A DNA stretch of 64,000 nt from Megamerina dolium (GCA_963854835.1 OY978525.1:50937429-51001428); one strand, 5' to 3'. Counted from the stretch's first letter, positions 46,650 through 60,000 are shown. The notes: generated by a model from the sequence alone, not told the origin. Translations and numbers: made by a program.

Positions 46650-46651
<2 letters not shown>
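46350..46651 (-). repeat. 5' LTR of E1
   Basis: 302 bp, identical to 41499-41801 except for one fewer T in GGTTTTTAAAAAA. Confidence 0.9.

Positions 46652-46733
<82 letters not shown>
46652..46733. repeat. (TA)n tract 3, between E1 and E2
   Basis: About 82 bp of pure TA separating two LTRs of different families. Confidence 0.95.
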
Positions 46734-46735
<2 letters not shown>

Positions 46736-47339
46736 TTAACAGAATAGTTAACAGTCTAACGTCCGTCTGTAAATTCTTTAACGTCTGTCTGTAAATTCTT
46801 ATCAAAAGATTTAAATTTCCTTGCCCTAGTTTCAAACCCACGCGCGGACTTTTTGCATCCGCTGCAATGCACGCGCAAGCATAAAGCACGTTGCATCTCA
46901 ACGTGACACTTTAAAATTCCGTTCCAGAAAATTCTTTCCCACACTCTGTTGGGTAACGTACGTTACACTTCAACGTGACAAAGTTCCCACACCTGCAAGG
47001 TGCGATGACGTAACTGCATTCAGCAGACGATATTTGATCCTCGTTTTTTTATTCTTTTCTTTTTGGCTTTTTGGCAAGCTTGCGTTCCCACGCGCGGCAC
47101 GATAATAAGCGCGAAGATTTTCGTATAAATAAAAGGGAAATGGTAGCTAGTTAGTTAGTCTCTGACAGTGAGTCTTTAAAAAACTTTAAAAGGTAATCTT
47201 GCTGAAAAAGTTCCGCATAGCGGAAAGCAAGACATTATCGTGTAAAGAAATTTAGAATAAAGTAAAAACCTGTAACTAAAGTAAAAGTTTTAATAAAAAA
47301 CATAAAAAAATTTTGAATATAAACTAAGCTTTTTTTAAT
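46734..47339 (+). repeat. 5' LTR of E2
   Basis: 606 bp. TATAAAT at 47124-47130 lies about 30 bp upstream of TTAGTTAGTCTC, a plausible transcription start. Ends just before TGGCGCCC. Confidence 0.85.
47124..47130 (+). promoter_or_regulatory. TATA box of E2 LTR
   Basis: TATAAAT, repeated in the 3' LTR at 54936. It defines the likely U3/R boundary. Confidence 0.6.
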
Positions 47340-47357
47340 TGGCGCCCAACGTGGGGC
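47340..47357 (+). other. E2 primer-binding site, tRNA-Lys type
   Basis: TGGCGCCCAACGTGGGGC matches the site used by gypsy-type errantiviruses, complementary to tRNA-Lys. Confidence 0.85.
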
Positions 47358-47390
47358 ACGCCGAAAATTAAAAAATAAAAAATTTCTAAA

Positions 47391-47780
47391 TCATCAAAAA
47401 CTACACTCCTGTGAAGAATAAATCATCAAAAACTATACTCCTGTGAAGAATAAAGTTCAATCATCAAAAACTACACTCCTGTGAAGTATAAATCATCAAA
47501 AACTATACTCCTGTGAAGAATAAAGTTCAATCATCAAAAACTACACTCCTGTGAAGAATAAATCATCAATAAAGTTCAATCATCAAAAACTACACTCCTG
47601 TGAAGAATAAATCATCAAAAACTATACTCCTGTGAAGAATAAAGTTCAATCATCAAAAACTACACTCCTGTGAAGAATAAATCATCAAAAACTATACTCC
47701 TGTGAAGAATAAAGTTCAATCATCAAAAACTATACTCCTGCGAAGAATAAAGTTCAATCATCAAAAATTATACTCCTGTA
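47391..47780 (+). repeat. Leader tandem repeats of E2
   Basis: About eleven copies of a unit containing ATCATCAAAAACTA and ACTCCTGTGAAGAATAA. Spacings alternate between about 30 and 38 bp depending on whether AAGTTCA follows, so the array is partly a two-unit higher-order repeat. It lies in the transcribed leader between primer site and gag. Confidence 0.9.
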
Positions 47781-47815
47781 CGAAATCTTTTAAATCAGCA
47801 ATCAACAAATCGCTT

Positions 47816-48022
47816 ATGCTTGACGACTTAGAACTGGAATTAGCAAGTATAGTTGAACCAAACGGCGTGTCTCCAGAAACCAAACATCATAAGAATTCAA
47901 CCTACACTGTGGAGGAACTTGAGCAGATACTCGGAGAACCCAAAATCGAATTTGTATCTACAGGAACCAACACTACAAGCGAGGATGAGGTTAAATACTA
48001 CAACATTGTAAGTCGAATTTAA
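47816..48022 (+). CDS. Leader ORF of E2, 68 residues
   Basis: An ATG at 47816 opens an acidic ORF (MLDDLELELASIVEP..., ...TVEELEQILGEPKIEF...) ending 82 nt before gag. Its last codons overlap the env splice donor (GTAAGT at 48008), and a second ATG at 47985 in another frame starts the putative env exon 1. No family recognised. It could be a regulatory upstream ORF, a small protein, or a relic of a longer gag N terminus. Confidence 0.35.
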   Translation: MLDDLELELASIVEPNGVSPETKHHKNSTYTVEELEQILGEPKIEFVSTGTNTTSEDEVKYYNIVSRI

Positions 48023-48104
48023 AAAAAAAGAGTAATTATAGCTTATGAAATTAAGGAAAAGTAAAAATAATAACAATATTTAAAAATTAAATTGTTGAGA
48101 TTCT

Positions 48105-49546
48105 ATGAGTATTGAGGAGCTGAGCATAGATCAGCTAACCGAAGAACTAAGCAGCTGGCAATTAAGATTAGGCGACAACGAACAGGACGAAACCAAACAA
48201 AACATAATAGACGCTGGCGGAGTACGAGCGCTCCTTACGACAGCAATAGAAGTAGCTACAGAACAAACAAGAAAGGACTTTCAAGTTACTGTTGATGACT
48301 TAACTAACAGACTGAGACTTTTAGAAACACCCACTCGGGTCGAACCTTATAAACCAATCACGATAATTCCCAATGTGGACTGTAGTGAGTCCCTTGATAT
48401 TGTTAAATCCATTCCAGAGTTTAACGGTGATCCCTCAAGATACGTTTCGTGGCGCCAAGCCGCCACAACTGCTCACAAACTTTTCGAAAAAATAAAGGCA
48501 GCTCACGTTATTATCAAGCAGTTGCTATCATGCGAAATAGAATTGTAGGTGCAGCTGACACTGTCTTGAGCTCATATAATACAGTCCTTAATTTTAAAGC
48601 GATTATCGCTCGGCTAGATTTCTCTTATGGAGATAAACGCTCAATTTTCACACTGGGGCAGGAGCTTTCTACTCTCAAGCAGGGAACAAGATCAATCGTG
48701 AGTTTCTATGATGAAGTAGAATAAAAACTCACATTGATAGTCAATAAGGTAATTATGACAAACGAAGGCAACCAGATGTTGGTAAAATCTCTGAACCAGA
48801 AATACAGACAAGATGCCCTTCGGGTATTCATATCTGGGCTCAGACGACCCCATTGTGACATTCTGTTCTCATGCAGGCCTTCAGATATGCCTTCTGCCCT
48901 TGCGCTAGCTCAAGAATTGGAATCGAACCAAATAAGGTATAATTTCGCAACTACCTATTGGAACCAGTCGCCAAGGCAAAACCCCGTATTAAATTCTCCA
49001 CACTATAACCATCAGTCTAATGTTTCCCCACAACGTGCATTTGGCCAAAACGGCCCGCGTCCATAATTTCGGACAACACCAAAGATCATTGAATAGGCTC
49101 GTCATCCCCAAGGACCAGCAAATAGTTTTGGCCAACACCTAAGACCAGTAAACAACTTTGGTCAAACCCAAAGGCCAATCAACAATTTTAGTCAATTCCA
49201 AGGACCAACAAATAATTTTGGACAACCTCAAAAACCTCATTATCAGGCCAGACCTGAACCAATGGACGTTGATCGCAGCTTAAGAAGCATGCAGCAAGAA
49301 TTATTTAGGCAACAGGCTAAGGGTACTAAGAGACCTTTAGAATCACTGAGGCAGAATCCACCTAAATTCCAAAGATTGAATCACCTAAATCAAGAAGAGC
49401 AGTACTCCCAAGAAGAACAGAATTCAGGATCATATGATGAGATCACAACTGGTGAAACTGGTGAAACAGTTGGACAAGACGAGATAAATTTTTTAGAGGA
49501 ACATCCCTCCTCTCATACGTCGAGAGATATATTGGGGGAAAATTAA
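48105..49546 (+). pseudogene. gag: E2 gag, broken
   Basis: Starts MSIEELSIDQLTEELSSWQ. The core IVKSIPEFNGDPSRYVSWRQ is followed by a frameshift near 48500. The next frame covers NRIVGAADTVLSSYNTVLNF and on, with in-frame TAA at 48722 and a stop at 49064. Homology to E3 Gag continues across both (KYRQDALRVFISGL; SDMPSALALAQELE). The last piece, 49262-49546, starts at PMDVD. A slippery T TTT TTA at 49489-49495, in the gag frame, precedes the protease. Confidence 0.85.
49489..49495 (+). promoter_or_regulatory. -1 ribosomal frameshift site of E2
   Basis: T TTT TTA heptamer in gag phase. The -1 frame enters the protease (IDTGASKNY). E3 has the same heptamer at the same place in its gag end. Confidence 0.65.
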
Positions 49547-52500
49547 TTAAGTTGTTAATAGATACCGGTGCATCAAAGAATTACATAAAAAATTTAGAAG
49601 TCTTAAAATCAATAAAACCTGTCAGGAAACCATTTTTTGTCAAATCAGTCCATGGAAATTCAGTAATAAATTCAAAATGTTGTATTAACCTTTTTAATAA
49701 AAACGCGTGTTTCTTTATCTTACCTGAACTAGAAACTTTCGAAGGCATAATTGGCCTTAATTTCTTAAACGAAATCAATGCTCAGATTAACCTGAAGAAA
49801 GGGGTTTTAGTACATAACAATGGAAGGGAGATTTTAAAGTACTTTTATTGTAAGGAGGTTAATAACATTTTAATAGCCCACAAACACATCCGAAGTGCAC
49901 CAACCTTAGAAAAAAATCTTAATGAACTTTTAGAAAACTATAAAGCCGTTTTTGCCGATCCATACGAAGCGCTGCCATACACCACAAATGTAGTAGCAAC
50001 CATCAGAACTATAGATCAGGAACCGATATACTCAAAATCCTATCCTTATCCACTCGCCTTATCCGAATTCGTTAACCAAGAAATTGCGGAACTACTCAAA
50101 AATAAAGTAATCAGGCCTTCCCGATCTCCTTATAACAATCCACTTTGGATTGTGGATAAAAGGGATTTGACGATCTCGGAAGACCGAAGAAAAGACTTGT
50201 CACGGATTTCAGGAAACTCAACTCGAAAACAATAAGTGAAAAATACCCTACTCCAAACACTTCCGTCATTCTTTCAAACCTAGGCAAAGCAAAATACTTT
50301 ACCACTATTGATCTTAAATCAGGCTTCCATCAAATTAACTTGGTAGAAAAAGACAGGGAAAACACTGCGTTTAGCGTAAACAATGGAAAATATGAATTTT
50401 GTCGCCTTCCATTCGGATTAAAGAACGCCCCAAGTATTTTTCAACGGTTAATTGATGATGTTTTACGAGAAGAAATAGGGAGGAGTTGTCATGTTTATAT
50501 TGACGACATTATAATCTTCTCCGATACAGTAGATCAACATTTTAAGGATATAGAGACAATTTTGCAGAAACTATACAAAGCGAATATGAGAGTATCACCC
50601 GAAAAATCTAAATTCTTCCAGGAGTCCGTAGAGTTTCTAGGATTTGTGATATCCCAGAAAGGTATTAAAACATGTCCAGATAAAATCAGAGACATTGTAG
50701 AATATAAGGAACCTAGAACTCTGAGAAGCTTAAGGTCATTCTTAGGATTAGCAGGGTACTATAGAAGATTTGTTAAAGATTATGCTCAGATCACGAAACC
50801 ACTTACGAAGTATTTGCGTGGAGAGAATGGACACATTGGTAGTAGATATTCAAAAAATATTCCAGTGAACTTGGACAAAGAAGCGCTCGAAGCATTTATA
50901 AGAGTAAAGCAGATACTGGCCTCAGAAGATGTACTGTTATTACAGCCTGACTTCAGTAAACCTTTTGAGCTTACAACTGATGCCTCCTCAACAGCTTTGG
51001 GTGCTGTACTTTCTCAGGATAGTAGGCCTATAACTATGATTTCAAGAACACTGTCACCCACAGAAGAGAATTATGCGACCAATGAGCGTGAATTATTGGC
51101 TATCGTTTGGGCCTTACAAAAATTGCGAAACTATCTGTATGGCGTGAAAAGCCTCCACATATATACTGACCACCAACCACTTTCATTCTCAATATCCGAG
51201 AAAAATCCAAATACTAAAATTAGGCGATGGCGAGCTTTCATTGAGGAGTTCACTCCGAAATTCTTCTATAAACCCGGCAAAGATAATGTTGTCGCGGATG
51301 CATTATCCAGGCAATACGTTAATAATTTAGAGGACGACTTAGAATCCATTAGCTCTGTAGGTGCAGATTTTGGATCGGATACCAGATCAGATACGGAAAC
51401 TGCATCAGAAGGACAAAGTCAAGGACCAGGGGAATCTCAAAACTCAGAAATAGAAACCATTCATAGTGAAGAATCCCTTACGGAAATAATTAGAACAGTA
51501 CAAAATGCCGTAGCTCAGTGGTTAGTGTGTTCGCCTTCTGATCTGTAGGTCGTGGTTCAATCCCCGGCTGATGCATAACAAATTTAATATCGATAAGATT
51601 TTTCTTTGGAATGGTACCCACCTGTCGGCAAGCAATTGGCAATTCTTCCGACAGTAACAACTTGCCATGAAAAAGCTTCTTAAAGAACTCTGTGACAAAG
51701 CTCAGGAAAAGTGATGTCACAAGTGTTCTGCCGTTCGGAACCGGCTAAAATAAGTAGGTCCCTCCTAATACTGTCCAAATTTAAGACGCACAACAGTATT
51801 GGAAGAGAAACTCGGCCAATGAGCCCTTTGGGGCTTTAAGTGCCACATATTTATTTTTTTTTTTTTTACAAAATTCTGTAAATTGTTTTAGGAATCAAAT
51901 CATTCTAAATAAGACCAATACATCAGAACTCACAACCGAAACGGTATTCAAAAAACAGATCAGGCATTTAATAAACTTTAGCACCATTAACGAAATATAC
52001 CCTCTTTTGAAAGATGCCGTGAATCCGCAAGTAATAAACTGCATTCACTGCGATTTGCACACCCTAGGACAAATTCAAAACGAAGTTGTCAAACGCTTCC
52101 CTTCGGCTAAATTCCGCCATTCGGAAAAGATTGTAATCGACATACATAATCCTAACGATCAGTCCGAGATTCTTATCAGTGAACATAACCGAGCACACAG
52201 AAACATCCAAGAAAATAGAAATCAAATTCTTGAATATTACTACTTTCCAAAAATGTCAAGGAAATTAAAACAGATTGCCCTTAACTGTAGAACATGCAAA
52301 GAAGCGAAATATGACAGACGCCCCACAAAGAATCAGATTGGCAAGACACCAATCCCAGCTCACCCTGGACAGATCATCCATTTGGACATATTTTCTACTG
52401 ACAGGGTCCATTTCATTACTTGTATCGATAAATTTTCAAAATATGCCCTTACTTTCCCCATAGAGTCGCGATCCATAGTAGACATAAAAATACCAATGTT

Positions 52501-53056
52501 ACAAATCATGAATTTCTTCCCGAATGCCGAAACAATAGTGTGTGATAACGAAAAATCCTTCAATTCGGAAACAGTAAAATCCTTGCTAAGAAACAATTTC
52601 GGAGTATCTTTATTTACCGTGCCCCCAGCACACAGCACTAGTAACGGTCAAGTAGAAAGACTACATAGCACACTTGGCGAAATAGCTAGATGTTTAAAGA
52701 ATGAGGGACAAATCTCAGACACCAAAGACCTTGTTCTCATCGCTACCTCTAAGTATAATAACACTATCCATTCAGTAACAATTGCAGACCCGTATATATA
52801 ATCCGCCCTCTTCCAGAAGAAAAAAAGGAATACGTTATAAAAAAAACTGACCGAGATTCAAGAAAAGGACCTTCAGTATCATAACAAGGATAGGCATATA
52901 AGAACATTCGAACCCGGAGATATCGTGTATGTCAAAACTAATAAGCGTATAGGAAATAAGTTCAGCAATCTGTTTGTTAAGAAAATAGTGCAAAAAGATA
53001 TGGGGAATTCAGTACAAATTGATAGAGGACTAGTCCACAAGGATAATATTAGGTAG
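49495..53056 (+). pseudogene. pol: E2 pol: protease, RT, RNase H, integrase; disrupted
   Basis: The protease (IDTGASKNYI) and RT start (YPYPLALSEFVNQEI, RPSRSPYNNPLWIVDK) are open to 50235; a frameshift lies at about 50160-50200. RT then continues with LDLKSGFHQIN and YIDD, and RNase H with LTTDASSTALGAVLSQ and FSISEKNPNTKIRRW. A SINE at 51507-51866 plus its 8-bp duplication then interrupts the frame. Integrase follows with an HHCC region (HNRAHRN, CRTCKEAKY) and D, D, E residues in LDIFSTD, CDNEKSFNSE and NGQVERLHS. In-frame TAA codons at 52799 and 52838 cut off the C-terminal domain, which ends at TAG 53054. Not functional. Confidence 0.88.
51507..51866 (+). mobile_element. 360-bp tRNA-derived SINE within E2 pol
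   Basis: Bounded by an 8-bp duplication TACAAAAT (51499-51506 and 51867-51874). Starts GCCGTAGCTCAGTGG and ends CACATATTTA plus a T run. Closely similar to 17715-18074 and, like it, 360 bp. It is younger than E2. Confidence 0.9.
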
Positions 53057-53115
53057 ATGCTCTTCACTTCAAATCTATTAAATTTCGTTTTTTTCTCTTC
53101 TCACCTCTTTCCCAG

Positions 53116-54545
53116 GCTTATAATTTCACTCTTTCCTTACATCCACACCACTATAGTGGATTACTCTTCCTCACACTACATTCCTATACTGGATGGTAAG
53201 GTGGCAATCTTGACCGACAGCAGAACCCTATTACACAAAACTAATCTGACTGACTTCGAGGAAATAATAAATGAGACGCACAACTTAATTGAATTCTTTC
53301 CTAAATCCCAAATGAAGAAACTTTTAGAAGCGGATATAGAACAAATAGAGAAACTAGTCGATTCCTTGAAAACCCACCATCGACATGCTCGCAGCATTAA
53401 CTTTCTGGGATCAGCGCTTAAATACATTGCAGGTACACCCGACTATGACGATCTTGAAGAAATGCATGGCAAAGAAAATGAACTCATTTTAAATAACAAT
53501 AGGCAGAAAATCATTAATTCCGAACTGCAAAACCAGATAAACAACCTAACCCGAACTGTTAACATATTAGTAAACGAAACGAAAACCTCGGACATCGAAC
53601 TAGAACGATTATACGATCTCTTAAACAGTAGAAACAAAGCAATAATTACGGAACTGGACAGCATTGCATTATCAATAATGTTAGGAAAACTTAATGTCAT
53701 AAATCCTTTACTATTAAATATAAGAGAAACGAAATACATTTTTAATTCTGAAAAAAGTAATATAGAAATAAGTGTAAGCGAAATCATCGCAAATTCAAAG
53801 TTAAAAATATTGCAAAATAAAGAAATTATTGTATTTATAATTAAGTTTCCTATTATCGAGGCATTATGCGAAAAATTATTAATTATACCTGTTATTCATG
53901 AGAATAAAATGCTTTTATTTGAAAGTAATGAATTTGCTAAATGTAACAATCATTATATAGCACTAAGTAATTGTAAGAAAAAAGTTATCACTTCCTTTTG
54001 CCAAAATTTACTTCATCTAAAAGACCTATGTCTTACCAACCTCTTAAATAACAATACAGCATCTTGCCAAACAATACCCGCCTATGATCTTCCATTCTTT
54101 TCAATAATTGACGATGAAATTGTGGTTATAAATAACCAACCTTCTGAAATCACAGAGCAAGGAGTAAGGAAACTCCTCAACAAGGGAACATTCCTACTTA
54201 CGTTCGATGATGAACTAGCAATAAACGGAACCAAGTTACGAAACCAAAGGAAAATAGCCTACATGAGCCCTGAAACCCCTATGGCTCACTCCGTAAATTT
54301 CACAAACCATATCTCTCTCTTATCGCTTCCATATTTACATGAATTGCACACCAGAAACATTGATAGAATTGCCCTGTTGCATTCTAAAATAAAGGAAACA
54401 TCTTATGCGGTCGTCTGCCTTGTAATAATAGCAGCGGTAATAGCTATTTTTCTTCTTATGAAAAGAAGACAACAACAAATTAAGATTGTAAATGTCCTTA
54501 ATAAACTTAAGCAGGCGAGGACGCCTGATCTTCAAGAGGGGGAGT

Positions 54546-54547
<2 letters not shown>
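53116..54547 (+). CDS. env: E2 env, second exon (open)
   Basis: Errantiviral envelope glycoprotein of the baculovirus-F-like class, which would mediate membrane fusion. The frame is open from 53057, but the first ATG there overlaps the pol end, and a strong acceptor (TTTTTTTCTCTTCTCACC then TCTTTCCCAG, AG at 53114-53115) argues for a spliced RNA entering at 53116. The exon begins with a hydrophobic stretch, then the ectodomain with HHRHAR, a furin-like site, followed by SINFLGSALKYIAG as candidate fusion peptide. A transmembrane segment (VVCLVIIAAVIAIFLL) and short basic tail follow. No internal stop. TAG at 54545-54547 overlaps the 3' LTR start. A donor of matching phase is at 48007/48008. 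Confidence 0.8.
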
Positions 54548-55307
<760 letters not shown>

Positions 55308-55588
55308 AGTTAACGCTATCGTCCAGCAAAGCGACGGCCATTGACTTGTGGTTACGTGACTGCAGTGCTCAGTCAGCAGAATGTGTGGCCGCTGCTGAAC
55401 AAACAAACGTTGTCACAGCTAAGTAACATTAAACCTCTGGCACTGTTTTATGTTTATGTTATTTCAATAAGCAAAAAGTTTGCATCAGCAATTCCGTTCA
55501 GTTGGACAGGCTTAGTTCTTAGTTTGTAAATTTTCTGTATTTCAATTGTTCCTCGACAAGCAGACAATAAAGTTGAATAAAAATTACT
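55308..55588 (+). repeat. 5' LTR of E3
   Basis: 281 bp. It overlaps by its last T the primer-binding site TGGCGCCCAACG (55588-55599), tRNA-Lys type but matching for only about 12 bases. Confidence 0.88.
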
Positions 55589-55624
55589 GGCGCCCAACGG
55601 GTATTCGTACAACTCAACGCTATC

Positions 55625-55742
55625 CGTCAGACCGACGAAAGCGGCAACGGCACTAAACACTACGCATCATATACGTCAGACCGACGAAAGCGGCAACGGC
55701 ATTTAATACTACGCATCATACACGTCAGACCGACGAAAGCGG
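55625..55742 (+). repeat. Leader repeats of E3
   Basis: CGTCAGACCGACGAAAGCGG occurs at 55625, about 55673 and about 55723, with ACTACGCATCATA between copies, giving 2.4 units of about 49 bp. Different in sequence from the E2 leader array but in the same position. Confidence 0.9.
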
Positions 55743-55794
55743 AATATTCAACATCGATAGTTACAAATAGCTTTAAGGATAAAACTATTAAGAA

Positions 55795-55802
55795 ATGTAA
55801 GT
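55795..55802 (+). promoter_or_regulatory. Start-stop uORF overlapping env splice donor (E3)
   Basis: ATG at 55795-55797 is followed at once by TAA (55798-55800), and GTAAGT, a consensus 5' splice site, spans 55797-55802. In unspliced RNA the AUG is a minimal uORF. If the donor is used, AT remains as the exon end, and joining to the G at 60119 completes a start codon in the env frame. Confidence 0.6.
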
Positions 55803-55857
55803 AGAGTGCTCACATGGTTTTAGAAAAAATTATTTGCCGTCCGAATTTGTGCGACTA

Positions 55858-57012
55858 ATGAGTGACAGTGAAATAGATGCGCTGCTAAAGAATTTCGGTA
55901 ACTTAAACGTAAACAGTGACAAAAAAAGTTTTGACATGGCAACCCCTGATCAACTTAAAGTTATAATTGAAAGTGCCGTTAACAGCGCATATATAGTGAA
56001 ATCCCTACCAGACTTCGAAGGAAAACACGAGACGTATGTCTCGTGGAGAAAAGCGGCAAACACCGCGTACAAAGTTTATAAAAATTACGACGGAAGCTCT
56101 GTTCACTACCAGGCTCTCGGTATTATACGAAATAAAGTAAGGGGCCCGGCCGATATGGTCCTAGCCTCTTTCGATACCCCACTTAATTTCAAGGCTATTA
56201 TAAATAGACTCGACTTCACATACGCTGATAAGAGACCAATCTATTTGATCGAGCAAGAATTAGCCACACTTCGTCAGGGGAATTTAACACTTCTTCAATA
56301 CTACGATGAAGTGGAAAAAAAACTGACTCTTCTTACAAATAAGACTATTATGACATACGACAACGTTGTCGCCACGTCACTAAATGAAAAATACAGACAG
56401 GACGCATTGCGTGTCTTTATATCAGGAACTAAAAAATCGCTTAGCGATGTTCTTTTCTCAGCAAGGCCCAAGGATCTTCCCTCCGCTTTAGCTTTGGCCC
56501 AGGAGGTCGAAGCAAATCATGAAAGATATAATTTTGCAAGCAATTATGCCAGGAGTCTAGAAGACAGGGCTCAAAAAATCGAACTTAAGCAACAGCCTAG
56601 GGATAAGAAAATAGCTGGGAGTAATAATGAAAATTCACAAGGGAAAAACCCTTATTTCAATAAAAGACAGGTACCTTCTAATGTAAATCAACGAAGACAA
56701 GAACCAATGGACGTTGATCCATCCTCACGCTTTAGGCTACCCACACAAAACCAAAATAATCAGTGGCAGGTACCCCAACAAAACTATCAGGGTCAAGAAC
56801 AGGCAGTAAAGAGACCAAATAGCGGGACCGCACGATTCACGGGACCAAAGCAACAAAGAATTCACCATTTAGGTCAAGAGCAGACCCCACCCGACCAAAA
56901 TAATCAGAGCTATCAAATCGAAGCAGGTGCGGAGGTTGAGGATATCAATGATGAATTTGCTGAGTACGACCAAATTAATTTTTTAGACAAAACTCCCTGC
57001 TCCCGTACATAG
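55858..57012 (+). CDS. gag: E3 Gag, 384 residues
   Basis: Structural protein that packages the element's RNA. The ATG at 55858 is chosen because upstream in-frame sequence lacks another ATG. The N-terminal ~60 residues are variable; the core contains IVKSLPDFEGKHETYVSWRK, LGIIRNKVRGPADMVL and KYRQDALRVFISG; the C terminus is Gln/Asn/Arg-rich with PMDVD and no CCHC knuckle, usual for gypsy-group errantiviruses. The T TTT TTA slippery site is in its last codons. Confidence 0.92.
   Translation: MSDSEIDALLKNFGNLNVNSDKKSFDMATPDQLKVIIESAVNSAYIVKSLPDFEGKHETYVSWRKAANTAYKVYKNYDGSSVHYQALGIIRNKVRGPADMVLASFDTPLNFKAIINRLDFTYADKRPIYLIEQELATLRQGNLTLLQYYDEVEKKLTLLTNKTIMTYDNVVATSLNEKYRQDALRVFISGTKKSLSDVLFSARPKDLPSALALAQEVEANHERYNFASNYARSLEDRAQKIELKQQPRDKKIAGSNNENSQGKNPYFNKRQVPSNVNQRRQEPMDVDPSSRFRLPTQNQNNQWQVPQQNYQGQEQAVKRPNSGTARFTGPKQQRIHHLGQEQTPPDQNNQSYQIEAGAEVEDINDEFAEYDQINFLDKTPCSRT
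56979..56985 (+). promoter_or_regulatory. -1 ribosomal frameshift site of E3
   Basis: T TTT TTA in gag phase. The -1 frame is open from 56985 through the protease DTGAS (57051 on) to the end of pol. No downstream structure was evaluated. Confidence 0.75.
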
Positions 57013-60000
57013 AGAGAAGGATCGCAGGGAGAGTAATCAAATTTTTAGTAGATACGGGAGCATCGAAAAACTATATTAAGCCATTGCCTGAATTAAAGCA
57101 TATAAAATCAGCGAAAAAACCATTTATAGTAAAATCTATCCATGGGTCTACTACCGTTAAACAAAAATGTTTCATAAATTTATTTAATACAAATGCTACC
57201 TTTTTTATACTGCACAACCTCTCCACATTCGATGGCATAATTGGCCTTGATTTATTGACTCAAGTAAACGCAACGCTGGACTTTAAGAACAAAGAGTTGA
57301 GAGTAAATTCAGGACCAGAGCCCATACAATTTCTTAATTGCGAAAATGTAAACTTCATAGGTTTAGAAAATATAGAGGTTCCTCAGGAAATATCAGAGGA
57401 GTTCCGAAAAATGTTGAGGAATCGGATGGGGGTGTTTGCAGAACCAAATGAAGCACTTCACTTCAATACTAATATTGTGGCAACTATTCGCACTGAAAAT
57501 GAGGACCCTGTCTATTCAAGGCTATACCCATATCCAATGGGAGTGGCTGATTTTGTTAATAAAGAAACTAGTAATTTATTAAAAGATGGCATAATAAGGC
57601 CATCAAGGTCTCCATATAACAATCCCATCTGGGTAGTAGACAAAAAGGGCGCCGATGAATACGGGAATAAAAAAAAACGACTTGTTGTAGACTTTAGAAA
57701 ATTAAATTCAAAAACTATGGCCGACAAATACCCAATTCCGAATGTCAACGTTATATTGTCAAACCTAGGAAGATCAAGATATTTCACAACACTTGACCTC
57801 AAGTCAGGTTTTCACCAAATTTTACTCGCCGAACGGGACAGAGAAAAAACTGCATTCTCAGTGGGAAATGGCAAATACGAGTTCTGTAGGCTGCCTTTTG
57901 GCTTAAAAAATGCTCCTAGCATTTTTCAAAGGGCGATTGACGATGTGCTCAGAGAGCAAATAGGAAAATCATGCTATGTTTACGTTGACGACGTAATTAT
58001 TTTTTCAGAAAACATGAGAGATCATGTCAAACATATCGCTTGGGTCCTGGATAGCTTATACGAAGCTAACATGAGGGTCTCTCGCGAAAAGTCAAACTTT
58101 TTCAAGGAAAAGGTCGAATATTTGGGATTTATGGTGTCTCGGAACGGAATTGCGACGAGCCCTAGCAAGGTTGAGGCTATTCAAAATTACGAACAACCCA
58201 CTACGTTATTTAACGTAAGGTCCTTCTTGGGTCTGGCTAGCTACTATAGGTGTTTCATTAAGGATTTCGCAACAATAGCAAAACCTTTAACAGACATACT
58301 TAAAGGCGAAAACGGCAAGATAAGCGCTACTCAGTCAAAGAAACTACCAATCAACCTTGACGAAAATCAATACCAAGCTTTTAGGAGACTAAAAAAAGTG
58401 TTGACTTCCGAAGACGTCATGTTACTCTATCCGGATTACAAAAAGCCGTTTGATTTGACAACAGACGCTTCATCGTGTGGTTTAGGGGCAGTCTTGTCTC
58501 AAGATGGAAGACCAATCACGATGATTTCAAGGACCTTGAAAGATAGGGAAACAAATTTCGCAACCAACGAACGAGAGTTGCTTGCCATAGTGTGGGCTCT
58601 AAAGTGCCTTAGGAACTACTTGTATGGCGTTAAAAACCTAAACATTTTTACTGACCACCAGCCTCTTACGTTTGCAGTTTCGGATCGAAATCCAAACGCT
58701 AAAATAAAGTGGTGGAAAGCCTTTATCGATGAACACAATGATCAGATTTTCTACAAGCCAGGTAGAGAAAATCATGTTGCAGATGCGTTGTCACGACAAA
58801 ATATTCATGCCCTCGAGGAGGATGCACAATCTGATTTAGCCACAATGCACAGCGAAATGTCATTAACTTACACTGTTGAGCCTACTGACAAACCGGTCAA
58901 CTGTTTTCAAAACCAGATAATAATTAAGGAAGACACTATTCCATCAAAGCGCACTATTATAGTTTTTGGAAAAAAAACCAGGCATCTCATATATTTCTCG
59001 GATAGAAAAACGCTTTTTGAAGCAGTGTGCGACGCAGTAAAAGAAGACGTAGTAAATGCTATTCATTGCGACCTTGCAACGCTAGCACTGATTCAACATA
59101 GACTAATTGAAACATTCCCATCAACGGCCTTTCGTTATTCAAAAAAATTCGTAGTTGACATCTTCAACCAAGATGAGCAAAGAGAAATCGTGCTTACAGA
59201 ACATAATAGGGCTCATAGAGCTGCGCAAGAAAACACAAAGCAAATTTTAGAGGACTACGTTTTTCCTAAGATGACCCAACTAGCAAACGGGGTTGTCGCA
59301 AGCTGCAAAATCTGTCAAAAAGCCAAATATGATCGCCATCCGAAAAAGCATGTCCTTGGCGAAACACCTATTCCTTCGTACGTGGGCGAAATGCTTCACA
59401 TCGATATATTTTCAACAGACAAAAAATATTTTCTAACTTCTATAGACAAATTTTCAAAATTCGCGATTGTGCAACCAATCGCTTCGAGAACAATTACAGA
59501 CCTGGTGCCACCAATTCTGCAACTTTTAAACTTTTACCATCGCACGAAAACCATATTCTGCGATAATGAGCCTTCTTTGAATTCGGAAACTATTACTTCA
59601 TTACTGCGGACCCAGTTTAATGTGCAAATAATAAACGCTCCACCACTCCATAGCACGTCAAATGGACAAGTGGAAAGATTTCACAGTACCCTCCTAAAGA
59701 TCGCACGATGCTTAAAAATAGGGAAATGCATTGACGATACAGTAAAATTGATACTCCAGTCTACCATAGAATACAATAGAACCATCCATTCAGTCACGAA
59801 TAGACGTCCGATTGACGTAATCCATGCGTCCCCCTTGGAATTAGAGACCGAAATCAGAAATAGGGTTCATAAAGCCCAAGAACTTCAAATGCAAAGGCTT
59901 AATGAAACCCGAAAGAACAGAAATTTTCAGGTAGGAGATAAGGTAATGGTAAAAACAAATAGAAGGCTGGGAAATAAACTTACACCGCTGTATGTCGAAG

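Noticed and set aside
47391..47780. CRISPR-like repeat array
   Set aside because: Units are contiguous, without unique spacers, and lie in a retroelement leader in a eukaryotic genome.
53057..53115. Using the ATG at 53057 as the E2 env start
   Set aside because: It would add a segment that is mostly the polypyrimidine tract of a strong acceptor; splicing into 53116 fits E3 better.
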